Source of the DNA: Candidatus Nitrososphaera gargensis Ga9.2
GTDB lineage: Archaea > Thermoproteota > Nitrososphaeria > Nitrososphaerales > Nitrososphaeraceae
NCBI RefSeq assembly: GCF_000303155.1
Contig: NC_018719.1
Coordinates: forward strand, 2,769,869 to 2,833,868
Direction: 5' to 3'
Length of the DNA stretch: 64,000 nucleotides
Shown: positions 26,326 through 34,997 of the stretch, piece after piece
Position numbering within the stretch: the first letter of the stretch is position 1
How the letters are laid out: each line of letters opens with the position of its first letter
The notes under the pieces: generated by a model
What the model was told of the DNA's origin: nothing
What the model saw: only the letters and a program-made list of their open reading frames with translations
Databases searched by the model: none
Translations under genes and position numbers: made by a program

Positions 26326-26568
26326 TCAGTTTGCACCGCGCTCTCTGGTCACTATTGAATGTACGATGAGCGTAGTCCCGCCGAGCAATTCTCTAAGAGA
26401 TGCTTCTATTTCGGCGATGGGTGAGCAATAATCATTTCCTATAATGATTTTCTTTTGATGCAAGAGGTAGGCAAGAATGATTTCCCTTGCTTGTGGCCCT
26501 AGCACTTCCAATGCTCCTTCTATGGTTTGTTTTCTTTTTCGATATCTAAGGTTGCTGTCCTCGGCCAT
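26326..26568 (-). CDS. Small archaeal output-domain-like protein
   Basis: An 80-residue protein from Met 26568 (longer start at 26616 possible). The segment TIEGALEVLGPQAREIILAYLLHQ, then EIEASLRELLGGTTLIV, resembles a family of small thaumarchaeal domains often paired with signalling proteins (NitrOD5-like). That match is from memory of pattern only. It lies at the border of a stretch of decayed genes. Confidence 0.5.
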   Translation of the reverse strand: MAEDSNLRYRKRKQTIEGALEVLGPQAREIILAYLLHQKKIIIGNDYCSPIAEIEASLRELLGGTTLIVHSIVTRERGAN

Positions 26569-26665
26569 TTTGTGCTGGTGCTTTTGTGTCCATATCTGGG
26601 AACAGACATAAATCATTTGGTTTTTGCTAGAGTCTGCCTCTATAGTGGGACTCTAGAGGCTGCTA

Positions 26666-26913
26666 CTACTTCAATTCCTTTAGTTTTCCTTTTAACTTGT
26701 TGACCTTTGAACGGTAATCTGCAATGTCTTTTTGTATGCCCAGCTTTTGACCAGTTCTGTTTCCTCTGCCTTTTGCTCAAGAGGTAGGATGGCAGAGAGG
26801 GCATAGCTGACCTCGTCTTTGATGTTGTTACGTCTTACGGCAACTTCAAGCCCTTTATGGTAGATTCCCAGATCATTTACAATTACACCGATTTCTTTTT
26901 TCAAGTTGGGCAT
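26666..26913 (-). pseudogene. Coiled-coil protein gene with altered C-terminal frame
   Basis: From ATG 26913 the frame reads a helical protein (MPNLKKEIGVIVNDLGIYHKG) up to EQKAEET. The intact frame then stops at 26692 with an atypical end. A one-base shift near 26757 instead gives GQKLGIQKDIADYRSKVN, then KLKGKLKELK and a stop at 26666, which is clearly helical. The original gene was probably about 83 residues. Function unknown. Confidence 0.5.
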
Positions 26914-26960
26914 AGGGCAACACAATATCTGACATTCGCCTATTCTACTGTCAATCCGCA

Positions 26961-27691
26961 ATGGCGTCATTCAATTATAAAGGCATAGAATATTCTGATC
27001 TCATTTCAAGAGAAATGAGCTTTTCAATTGCAAGAACAATCCAAAATATACCGGATAGAAATTGCTTTGCCATTACAGAGCAGAACAAACAAGAATTTCC
27101 TGCAGGTGTAATTGATTCTATTTCCGAGGCGGACAGAAACTTTGAAGAGCAAAGGGACCTTCCAAGCTCTGAAATCGGGCCTCTCGTATATTCATGGTCC
27201 ACCGTTCAAGGTGTGGACAATCATAGTACTTTGGAAATACTTAAGAAGTATCATTTCTATTCAAAGATAGAGACCACGCGGCAGAATTTCCGCCAAATCC
27301 AAGACAACACCTACATCTTTGAATGCTTTTTCGAGTATAATGAAAATCAATATTGGGCTCAGATTTACTTTGACACCTATTATCCTCGCTATGTCAGGTT
27401 CGTCACAGTCAACTTTACATCAAGCGAAGATGGCAAGCCGACAATACTGAATCCGGATACTGTTGTCTCTAGCGGCGATGTAAATGCTACTGTCCTCTTT
27501 ATCAACAAGTTGGGCTCGGAAGTACGCTAGAGTACGAAAATCCATTGATTCCAATGAAGGAGAATAATGGCTCAAGAATCTCTGAACGGATTATACCGGC
27601 AGGCAAGATGCTTCAGGTAAGCTATGGAAGAGATGTTCTGGATGAACAATCTCAAGACGGCCCTTTTACACGGACATATTTCATACTGTAA
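26961..27691 (+). pseudogene. Frameshifted gene for a possible cupredoxin-like protein
   Basis: The first 189 residues end at a stop at 27530. The next frame immediately continues in coding style (LEYENPLIPMKENNGSRISERI, then PAGKMLQVSYGRD) and stops at 27691. One missing base near 27528 would join them to about 243 residues. The joined end (VLFINKLGSEVRLEYENP ... IPAGKMLQVSY) resembles a beta-sandwich of cupredoxin type without clear copper ligands. The assignment is weak. Confidence 0.5.
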
Positions 27692-27708
27692 TGCCGTATG
27701 GGCTGTAG

Positions 27709-28214
27709 GGAACGATAACCAAAAGACCACATCCTATGTGCATTAATGACATAAACGAAGCAAGGTCCTACTATTCGCCTGATGGAGCTGTGACCCAAAA
27801 TTTCCAATGTATCTTCCAGAGTTATAGCTTGCGATGCAGGATTCATAACAGCAACTTTAATTTATAGCAGCCTATGCGCCTTCTAATCACGATTCTGATA
27901 GGTACCTGGGAAATGAATTTCTAGCTGAAGGAGGAATAACGATAGGTTACACCAATCCTTTCGTTTCAAGCGGATGGGAAAGCAATACTGGATACAACAA
28001 GTCAAAGATTGTGGCTTCTCATGCTAACAACTCAGAATACCAAATAGAATACATCGATGGCAACCCTGTTGTATTGGGTACAAGATCGCTAAATTGGAAT
28101 GGTACAGAATATACTATCAATACACTAAATCTCTTTCAAGCCAGAGATAGCTATTACATTCAGAGCATGCTTGCATATGAAGAACTAATGAAAATTGCCC
28201 GTTCGCTTAAGTAG
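27709..28214 (+). pseudogene. Remnants of a secreted protein gene
   Basis: Two coding-like stretches in different frames: an upstream one up to about 27867 (DINEARSYYSPDGAV) and a larger one from about 27861 to the stop at 28214 (YLGNEFLAEGGITIGY, YQIEYIDGNPVVLGTRS, AYEELMKIARSLK). The latter resembles the C-terminal half of archaeal secreted DUF4367-type proteins. No usable start joins them, so this is a 5'-truncated, decayed gene. Confidence 0.5.
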
Positions 28215-28288
28215 TGGGATACACAATACTGACTAGGACGCCGTCAAGTTGCAGGATGTTTTTTAGCTTTGAATGTTATAGCAGCAAC

Positions 28289-29113
28289 CTAAAAAGAAGA
28301 GTTGTTGATAGAAGAGACTGCCACAGGCATGCTGCGCTTGTGTAAGCTTGTCTCGATCATACCCTTAACCCTGTTAACCTGACTTACTGGCAGTCCCAGC
28401 CTTTTTGCGGCAGCCTTTGGCTTCATCTTTCTGTCGACCAGCAGGTAGAGTATCGGGTCCATGACTTCATAGTCCATTCCTATCTCCTGCTCTGCCAAGT
28501 GGTCAAGCCACAGCCGGGGGCTGCTCTTTTTTTCAACGATCTCGTTTGGAATGCCTAGGTGTCTTGCAAGGGCTCTTACCTGTGTTTTGTACAGGCCTGC
28601 TATTGGCAAAATGTCTGCAGCCCCGTCGCCAAATTTTGTGAAATAACCGATTTGCAATTCCGATTTGTCGGACGTGCCTGCAACAATGTAGCCATTAATA
28701 TTTGCATAATAATACAGAATGTTCATGCGGATCCTTGCCATCAGGTTTCCCCTTGCCTTCTTGTCTTCTGGCAGCACCTCTGCATATTTTTCAAGCAGCG
28801 GGTTGATGTCTATGACATGGTATCTTACTCCAAACGACGCGGCAAGCTTGACGGCGTGATCAACGTCCTCCTTTGGCGTGGTGTCGCTTGGCATGACTAT
28901 TCCAAGCACCCTTGACGGCAAAAGTGCGTTTGCTGCCAGCTTGAGAACCACTGAAGAGTCCAGACCCCCGCTCAGGCCCACGACCAGTCCCTTGGCTGAA
29001 CTCTTCGAAACATAGCCAGAGATAGAGCGTTCTATCTGTCCCGATATCTTGCCAAAATCCTGATCAACGAGCTTTTCAAGCATAGCAGGCATTATTTTAC
29101 TGCTGTGAATCAT
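28289..29113 (-). CDS. nadE: NH3-dependent NAD+ synthetase
   Basis: A 274-residue N-type ATP pyrophosphatase. The P-loop is VGLSGGLDSSVVLKLA. Further marks are ARIRMNILYYYAN, GTSDKSELQIGYFTKFGDGAADILPIAGLYKTQVRALA and KKSSPRLW. It adenylates nicotinic-acid adenine dinucleotide and amidates it to NAD+. No glutaminase domain is fused, so ammonia is the direct amide source, fitting for an ammonia oxidiser. The start ATG at 29113 is preferred; Met 29083 is an alternative. Confidence 0.95.
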   Translation of the reverse strand: MIHSSKIMPAMLEKLVDQDFGKISGQIERSISGYVSKSSAKGLVVGLSGGLDSSVVLKLAANALLPSRVLGIVMPSDTTPKEDVDHAVKLAASFGVRYHVIDINPLLEKYAEVLPEDKKARGNLMARIRMNILYYYANINGYIVAGTSDKSELQIGYFTKFGDGAADILPIAGLYKTQVRALARHLGIPNEIVEKKSSPRLWLDHLAEQEIGMDYEVMDPILYLLVDRKMKPKAAAKRLGLPVSQVNRVKGMIETSLHKRSMPVAVSSINNSSF

Positions 29114-29256
29114 TCTCTGCCCGATATTAACAATACCTTAATCAATCAGCCTGCTGCTATCCTTGCAAGGATTACACGCCAAGCTATGAGGGCCTGCTCT
29201 AACCAATATCTTAATCTACCATGCATGTGTAAGTAGAAGCAGGAGAAATTGACTAG

Positions 29257-29397
29257 GTGAAGCGCGGATTTTGCATAAAATGCGCCTTCCAGTTCATAAT
29301 AGCAGAATTGAACAAGTTTGATGAAAACACCTATGTTTGTCCCAATTGCGGAGAGCACAATAACCTGTCGGAAATGTACGTCTTTGAGCCATTGTGA
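29257..29397 (+). CDS. Two-knuckle zinc-ribbon microprotein
   Basis: A 46-residue frame from GTG 29257 with two Cys pairs, CIKC and CPNC, about 24 residues apart, the classic zinc-ribbon layout. A purine-rich AGGAGA lies about 14 bp upstream. Codon use is gene-like. The longer minus-strand frame here lacks any motif and is rejected. Confidence 0.65.
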   Translation: MKRGFCIKCAFQFIIAELNKFDENTYVCPNCGEHNNLSEMYVFEPL

Positions 29398-29517
29398 TAC
29401 ATATCTTGTCATGCAATCAAAGGTTAGGCAATTGACAGGTGGTAGAGCGCAAATATGCAGGCTTGGTCCATAACCTGATTAATTGCTTATCCCCGGGATG
29501 CCTTATTTCTTTTAGCA

Positions 29518-29769
29518 TCAATTGGACGGCTTGAACGGCCTTGCAAGAGAAACTTCGGTGATCCATTCGCACTTGATGTTGACCTTTGCATGATGCTTCT
29601 CTATGGCGTCCATGTCAGGGCCTTCCAGCAGGCAAAAGCAGATCCCAGAGTCCTTGTTGTAAAACAGGTTGACGTGGCTGACTCCAAATTCATCCACAGG
29701 AGACATGCATAGCTCCTTGAGGTTTGCCTCGCTAAACGGCACCTTGTGGACATCGAGGAAGATTGGCAC
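29518..29769 (-). CDS. DUF4242 family protein
   Basis: An 83-residue protein matching DUF4242: MPIFLDVHKVPFS at the start, GVSHVNLFYNKDSGICFCLLEGPD, then IEKHHAKVNIKCEWITEV. Members are small ferredoxin-fold (dimeric alpha/beta barrel) proteins, and some have been suggested to bind nickel. It is divergently placed to the 29879 gene. Confidence 0.75.
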   Translation of the reverse strand: MPIFLDVHKVPFSEANLKELCMSPVDEFGVSHVNLFYNKDSGICFCLLEGPDMDAIEKHHAKVNIKCEWITEVSLARPFKPSN

Positions 29770-29845
29770 AATTCACAGAACCACCTGCAATATATAAGAT
29801 TTCTTTGAAAAACTACTATAATTGAGGTCCCGTGCAGTAAAGTGA

Positions 29846-29855
29846 CTTTATATCC
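29846..29855 (+). promoter_or_regulatory. TATA box upstream of the 29879 gene
   Basis: CTTTATATCC is centred about 28 bp before the TTG start at 29879, fitting an archaeal box A and a leaderless mRNA, and supports that start. Confidence 0.5.
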
Positions 29856-29878
29856 TGATTCTGTGGAGAGACCTATAG

Positions 29879-30964
29879 TTGGGCAAGATCGCCGACAATA
29901 ATAATAATCAGGATGCTTTTGGGACAGTAACCGATGATGACCAAGACAGCTACAACTCTATATTCTGGCGGCTTCTTTCAGGCGCATCAAAAAGAATCGA
30001 TTGCTATTTTGATCACGTTTCCAAGCTAGACCCATCGTTTGCAAAAGAGCTTATGGACTTGCTTGCAGGGCCTAAGAAAAGAAAAGAGTTGCAGATACAT
30101 ATTGTCACAAACATCACCAAAGACAGCCTGCCGATCATCAAGCAGCTGATGAAGTCTTCAGAAGTATACCACATGGAGGGATTTTCTGGCAGCTTTTACA
30201 TAGTTGATAGCAGCGCGTATCTCTATGACGTGCAAGAAAGCGATGGCGTTGACGACCACCAGAAGCAGCGGCCCCATCGGCTTTTGTACTCTACGCACCC
30301 CCAGTTTGTCAAAATGCAGCAGCAGCTTTTTGAAAACCTACTGAGCAGGGTGGTGCCGGCAAAAGAAAAACTAAAACAGATCGAAAGGGGGACCGAGAGA
30401 GAATTTATTGAAACGATCCAGGATCCTTCCTCGGCGCTGCAGCTGGCAAAAGAGCTTGTGCGTTCTGCGTCATTTGAAATCCTTGTGCTCTTCTCTACCA
30501 TCAATTCATTCTACAGGGCAGAGAAAGATGGTTTGCTGGACCTGCTAGGCGAAGCCAGCAGCCATGGCGTGGCTGTCAAGGTGCTGATCAAGATTGACGA
30601 CGAAGCAGTGAAAGATGCGTCAAAGCAGAAAATCAAGCAAAAGCATGAGCGCATCAACGTCAATTTCATCGAGAGGTCCGTAAGAAGCAAGATCACTACA
30701 ATCATTATCGACCAAACTTTTTCTCTGGCAATTGAGGTTGGCGACGATTCTAAGAATGACTTTTCTGCGGCTACAGGACTATCAACCTACTCCAACAGCG
30801 AATCAACGGTGTTCACGTATTATTCAATGTTTGAGAACTTGTGGATTCAGGCAGAGCTTGAAAGGCAGGGCAAGGTAAGGCAGGCATATTTCCAGATGTT
30901 CAAAGGCCAGAAGCTCAAAGACGAGGTGTATAGAAGGAAGTGGAGTTTGGCCGATGAAGGATAA
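29879..30964 (+). CDS. PLD-like sensor-type protein without kinase domain
   Basis: A 361-residue protein from a TTG start. Its two halves resemble the phospholipase-D-like input domains found before histidine kinases in Nitrososphaera. Visible parts are WRLLSGASKRIDCYFDHVS, GFSGSFYIVDSSAYLY, SFEILVLFSTINSFYRAEKDGLLDLL and KITTIIIDQTFSLAIEVGDDS. The HKD catalytic motif is missing and no kinase or HTH part is present. It probably senses or interacts rather than catalyses. It lies next to the cyclase fusion. Confidence 0.7.
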   Translation: MGKIADNNNNQDAFGTVTDDDQDSYNSIFWRLLSGASKRIDCYFDHVSKLDPSFAKELMDLLAGPKKRKELQIHIVTNITKDSLPIIKQLMKSSEVYHMEGFSGSFYIVDSSAYLYDVQESDGVDDHQKQRPHRLLYSTHPQFVKMQQQLFENLLSRVVPAKEKLKQIERGTEREFIETIQDPSSALQLAKELVRSASFEILVLFSTINSFYRAEKDGLLDLLGEASSHGVAVKVLIKIDDEAVKDASKQKIKQKHERINVNFIERSVRSKITTIIIDQTFSLAIEVGDDSKNDFSAATGLSTYSNSESTVFTYYSMFENLWIQAELERQGKVRQAYFQMFKGQKLKDEVYRRKWSLADEG

Positions 30965-31031
30965 TCTGAGATCTGATAGTGGAAAAAACTAAAGTATTAC
31001 CCCTACAATTATAGAACAGACTGGCGATAAG

Positions 31032-31199
31032 GTGGCAGGCAGGGACACATGCATACTCTGTGGAAAGCCCATTGTGGCAAGACCGATAGTTGAGAAGATA
31101 AACGGCAGGGAATACTCTTTTGACAAGCAGGAATGCGCGCTGACATTAAAAAAGCTAAAGAGCGTATACGGAAGCGATTTTTGCTTCAATTTCACTTGA
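31032..31199 (+). CDS. TRASH-like zinc microprotein
   Basis: A 55-residue frame from GTG 31032 with CILCGKPIVARPIVEKING, FDKQECALTLKKLKSVYG and a final Cys. This Cys-x2-Cys ... Cys layout is that of TRASH/MYM-type metal-binding domains, and it closely resembles the internal segment of the neighbouring cyclase fusion (CTLCGKAI ... FDTKACMETYRKLADAYG). The 3' ends of the two convergent genes overlap by 8 bp. A shared metal-sensing or regulatory role is inferred. Confidence 0.65.
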   Translation: MAGRDTCILCGKPIVARPIVEKINGREYSFDKQECALTLKKLKSVYGSDFCFNFT

Positions 31200-32625
31200 T
31201 GCGCGGAACCCTGACAGGCAGTTCAGGGTTGCCAAAGTCGTGCGAATACGCAGAATACAGCGTTATTTTTTGGCCGTGCTTTATTTCATATGACTGACAG
31301 ATCGGCTTGATTATCGAACGGTACTCGTCCTTTAGAGCAATGAGCTCCTCTGCAAGCTTGTCGGCCAAAAGGATGTGCCCATTGTCGCCTGCATCCATCA
31401 CTCTCCGGGCCAGTATGATACCCGGGCCCCAGACGTTCTGGACGTTGTTCATGTCGGTGACTGCAAACACCGGGCCGGAGCCCAGACCGATCCGCACGCC
31501 TATCCTGTCCTCTTCCACCCTGCCCTTGTTGTAGGCACGGAGCTGCCTGTGAAGCTGGATGCTCAATTCTATTGGCAGTTCCGGGTTTAGCAAGAATCCA
31601 ATCGCCATGCCGTCTCCCGTTGGCAGAATGATCCTCTTGCCGCCTGATGTCTTGAAGGCGTCACAGGAAGCTATGAGCCTGTTAAGGGCCTCGATCTTTT
31701 GGATCTGTTTTCTGACAGAGAGGGAAGGATCCGACAGCCCGACGATGTCTATGAAGAAAAAGCTCACGTTAAAGACCTCCAATGGGAGGCCCGTCTCGGA
31801 GATGCTAGAGCCATAGGCATCGGCAAGCTTTCTGTAAGTCTCCATACATGCCTTGGTGTCAAAGACAAAATCCGACTCTGTAAAGGGTATTCCCGTAATA
31901 GCTTTTCCGCAAAGCGTGCAATTTAACGTAACAGGGGACGCGCGGCCTTCAAAAGAGAGCTCGCCATTATCGGCAATTTTGAATTTTACCCATGTGGGTT
32001 CGTGGTGAATCCCCTTGATGGAAAAAAGCCTGATGCTCCTATCAAGCGCCCCGTTGTTGTCTTCAAGTTTCATTTCTAGGATGCCTTCGGCAACGGCGCT
32101 TAGCATTCTGCGCAAGCGCTCTTCCGATGCAAGGGTGCAAATTGCCATGGCAGGGCCGTCTCTCAATATCAGGGACAGATCGGTAGTGAACTTTAGCAGC
32201 GGTTTCTCGCCGCTAAAGAGCAGCAAATGAGTAAGTGAATCGAGAACTATGCGAACTGATTTTCCAGTCTCGCTTGCCTTATCCATGGCAGCGCGGACAT
32301 CCTTCAAGATCGCTGACAAATTTTTTATAACATCTACCCTTGAAGACGAACTGGCGCAAGGGTTTACAAATTTGAGATTTTTAACCAGCTCTGGATCAAT
32401 TCTGGAAAACAGGTCCCTGCATTGTTTTTCTGTCAGGCGAGAGCTGACTAACAGACAGTAGTCGCCATCAAGCAATCCATCAGCAAGAAATTGCCGGCAA
32501 TACATGGTCTTGCCCGCGCCTGCCGGCCCTGTAAGAAGCAGTAGCAGTCCTGATGATATGGTCCCATCTACAAATTCGGATATGCCAGGGATCTGTGGGT
32601 ACTTTGAGCCAGTGGCGATGTCCAA
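31192..32625 (-). CDS. KaiC-like ATPase / TRASH zinc domain / class III nucleotidyl cyclase fusion
   Basis: A 477-residue three-part protein. Residues 1-215 are a KaiC/RecA-type ATPase (Walker A LTGPAGAGKTMYC, Walker B VRIVLDSLTHLLLF). About 235-275 is a TRASH-like zinc segment (CTLCGKAI, FDTKACMETYRKL). From 285 to 470 is a class III cyclase domain with both metal Asp positions (FFIDIVGLS and PTGDGMAIGF). The usual cyclase VNxAxR segment reads GIILARRV, so the Asn is lost though the Arg is kept. It may couple ATPase and metal sensing to cyclic-nucleotide output. Confidence 0.85.
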   Translation of the reverse strand: MDIATGSKYPQIPGISEFVDGTISSGLLLLLTGPAGAGKTMYCRQFLADGLLDGDYCLLVSSRLTEKQCRDLFSRIDPELVKNLKFVNPCASSSSRVDVIKNLSAILKDVRAAMDKASETGKSVRIVLDSLTHLLLFSGEKPLLKFTTDLSLILRDGPAMAICTLASEERLRRMLSAVAEGILEMKLEDNNGALDRSIRLFSIKGIHHEPTWVKFKIADNGELSFEGRASPVTLNCTLCGKAITGIPFTESDFVFDTKACMETYRKLADAYGSSISETGLPLEVFNVSFFFIDIVGLSDPSLSVRKQIQKIEALNRLIASCDAFKTSGGKRIILPTGDGMAIGFLLNPELPIELSIQLHRQLRAYNKGRVEEDRIGVRIGLGSGPVFAVTDMNNVQNVWGPGIILARRVMDAGDNGHILLADKLAEELIALKDEYRSIIKPICQSYEIKHGQKITLYSAYSHDFGNPELPVRVPRIK

Positions 32626-32671
32626 CAGTCAGTCAGTCTCTCTCTGAGGTAGTAGCGGCTCTGGTTGATAA

Positions 32672-33559
32672 TTAAACTTTGATCTGCTTTGCAGTGGCAA
32701 GCTTTTCGAGCTGTTTTGCAAATGGGTGGTTAGGATATTGCAGGACTGTCAGGAATTCTTTTCTGCTGAACTGTATGTCGCAGTAGCATGGAATGGCAGA
32801 AATGAGGTCCATTGATACCTCGTCAGATAAAGACTTGCCAAGGTCGGCTTCATCGTATTGCGGCGGCAGGGCGACGGCATCATTCCCTTCTTCTTCTGAT
32901 CTGTGATGATTATTACGTGGAACAATCGGTGTGTTAGGAACGCAGTAGCCGCCTACCCTGTTCAGCAGCAGGTAGGACTTGGCGCCAAACTTTGTAAACG
33001 ATCCGTAAATGTCGTTGGCCATTTTTCTCGTGCCTTCAATATCAAGGTCGCCAAGTTTTAGCGTCAGGAAAAGGGTATCTGCGATCGCCAGGGAATTTAT
33101 CGACCAGAACCTTATGCCGGGGCTTGTGTCAATTATGATGTAGTCAGAATCATATTCCGAGATCAGGTCTTCGCGAAGTTGTATGAATTTGCGAAGGAGC
33201 TGTATCTTGGCGTTGGCCTGCTTGCCTCCGCCGCCTTCTAGCTTGTACACCTCTTCTTTTTGCGGATTAGAAAAGCCTATCCATAGCTTGCCGCCCTTTT
33301 TTCCAAGGCCTGCATATTCTTCTATAACGGATGTCATATCCACCATCACGTCGTCAATCTTGGCGTTGTCCGAGAGGAGATCGTTTATCCATTTGTAAGG
33401 AGTCTTTTCAAAGTAAGCGTGAAGGCTGGGCGCATACACGTCCAAGTCAAGCATGGAAACGTTGTACCCCTTTGTTGCAAGCATTGCCGCCAGATTGCAG
33501 GCTATGGTGGTCTTTCCCGTACCGCCCTTGTACGAGTGAAAGGCGATAGATTGGGTCAT
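32672..33559 (-). CDS. ParA/MinD-family ATPase
   Basis: A 295-residue protein with the deviant Walker A YKGGTGKTTIACNLA, a switch segment MLDLDVYAPSLHAYF and the later DYIIIDTSPGIRFWSI. Such ATPases position chromosomes, plasmids or protein complexes by ATP-dependent dimerisation. No ParB or other partner is seen. It is 46 bp upstream of the cyclase fusion on the same strand, so the ATPase and cyclase genes probably form one operon, which suggests a localised signalling complex rather than DNA segregation. Confidence 0.88.
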   Translation of the reverse strand: MTQSIAFHSYKGGTGKTTIACNLAAMLATKGYNVSMLDLDVYAPSLHAYFEKTPYKWINDLLSDNAKIDDVMVDMTSVIEEYAGLGKKGGKLWIGFSNPQKEEVYKLEGGGGKQANAKIQLLRKFIQLREDLISEYDSDYIIIDTSPGIRFWSINSLAIADTLFLTLKLGDLDIEGTRKMANDIYGSFTKFGAKSYLLLNRVGGYCVPNTPIVPRNNHHRSEEEGNDAVALPPQYDEADLGKSLSDEVSMDLISAIPCYCDIQFSRKEFLTVLQYPNHPFAKQLEKLATAKQIKV

Positions 33560-33720
33560 AGAACTGTTTGAGACTTAAGCCAGACTTGCTTATAGGCTTT
33601 AGTTGCAAATGAAATAATTCTTTTTGGTATATATTCACAGTATGCTTGATCGAGGGAAGGAGGGTGTGAACCTGCAAAATCTTTTGTAACAGTTTAATTC
33701 ATTGGCGGAGAACTCTACGA

Positions 33721-33912
33721 TTGATGAACGCAACATTAGTTATTGGAGCTCCTGCACTGGCATCCATCATAGCATTTACATTGTTTAGTATGCTCTATCT
33801 GCAGCAAATAGTCGATATATTCTATACAGCCACAATTAATGCCGCTGTTGTCGCAGCCATAATTATTGCTGCAATCAGCAGCATACATGCAAGGTTGGCA
33901 AAAGTTCCTTAA
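33721..33912 (+). CDS. Small two-helix membrane protein
   Basis: A 63-residue protein (TTG 33721 or the adjacent ATG 33724) with two hydrophobic helices (ALASIIAFTLFSMLYLQQI and NAAVVAAIIIAAISSI). No motif. It lies between the ParA-like gene and a convergent secreted-protein gene. Confidence 0.55.
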   Translation: MMNATLVIGAPALASIIAFTLFSMLYLQQIVDIFYTATINAAVVAAIIIAAISSIHARLAKVP

Positions 33913-33959
33913 ACGTTAACGAATCCTATCTGTAAGTCAAATCAACCATCCACCCACCT

Positions 33960-34796
33960 TTACGCCCACCGATACAAACAGACGATATCAGGAGGGCGTC
34001 CAGGTAAACTAATGGCCTCCGAGATTTGCTGCCCGGAATTAGATGTCGTTGTAGCATTATTACTACTACTATCCAGCAAGTCAGGTATTGTTACAGTTGT
34101 TATACTGGTATTATTATCAAGGAGTGCATATCTGTCAAGTGGCGGGCGGGGAGGGCCACAAGGATTTTTGTCATCATTCGGATCATCATGCACTATGTAT
34201 ATGACGAAATGAGCATTAGGCTGGAAGGGAGCAGAAGCATTGTATACATTAGTACTTATTTGGAATGAATGGAAATTTACACCATCGCGGCTCAGGCTAC
34301 CATCAACTGTTGACAGTCCGGTATCAGCCTTTACCGCTAACCACGTTATTGCAACAAGATTATGCTCGACGCTAATTTGCAAGTTGCTAGCATTGACAGT
34401 ATTGTTTAGCGAAATAGCTTTCGGCGAAAGAACTACTGGCGAGTTAAGGACTGCCCCTTTACCTTGCACTTTGGCCAGAAAGACGGTAGTCCCATTGCCA
34501 ATCCATGTGACGTACATGGTATTCCCCAAGACAACTGCTTGCACCTCGCTTGGCTGACCTTGGCTGGTATTGCTTATCTGTACATATATGTCTGAACCCA
34601 GTTTCTTCTGAGCCTTGAGAATTTCGTCTATCGTTAGAAAATTGATATTGAGCGATCTCTTTGGCGACAATTTTTCTGCCTTAGTATCAGCTGGAGGAAA
34701 ATAAAGTTGCGCTACTGCCACAGCGGGCAAGCTCAATATCAACATGAAGAAAAACCCTGCAAGGACAGTGACGCGGAGAAAATATTTCTCCATCAT
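33960..34796 (-). CDS. Secreted protein of unknown function
   Basis: A 278-residue protein with a signal peptide (about residues 5-29, VTVLAGFFFMLILSLPAVAVAQ). A beta-rich mature part follows (VQAVVLGNTMYVTWIGNGTTVFLAKV and LVAITWLAVKADTGLSTVDGSLSRDGVNF) that resembles a sialidase-like or propeller repeat reporting on time-course data, though no Asp-box is clear. Many NxT/NxS sequons fit a surface glycoprotein. Confidence 0.7.
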   Translation of the reverse strand: MMEKYFLRVTVLAGFFFMLILSLPAVAVAQLYFPPADTKAEKLSPKRSLNINFLTIDEILKAQKKLGSDIYVQISNTSQGQPSEVQAVVLGNTMYVTWIGNGTTVFLAKVQGKGAVLNSPVVLSPKAISLNNTVNASNLQISVEHNLVAITWLAVKADTGLSTVDGSLSRDGVNFHSFQISTNVYNASAPFQPNAHFVIYIVHDDPNDDKNPCGPPRPPLDRYALLDNNTSITTVTIPDLLDSSSNNATTTSNSGQQISEAISLPGRPPDIVCLYRWA

Positions 34797-34997
34797 GGCT
34801 TGGAAAATATGAGTTTAAATGATTGTATTTACATAATTCGTTAGAAACTTCGAGTTTTTGTTGTATTAGACAATTTTTAACAATAAAGTAGAAGTTTTGT
34901 TGGTATGAATTTCTACGGGCAAAACTGCGCAACAAATCTTGCCATCTTGTTTCCATCGATATTGATTCATTTATTGGATGTATGTCATTTTAGATCT

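Noticed and set aside
32672..33559. ParA-like gene as sign of an integrated plasmid or second origin
   Set aside because: No ParB, parS-like repeats or integrase is nearby; it is in an operon with a signalling fusion.
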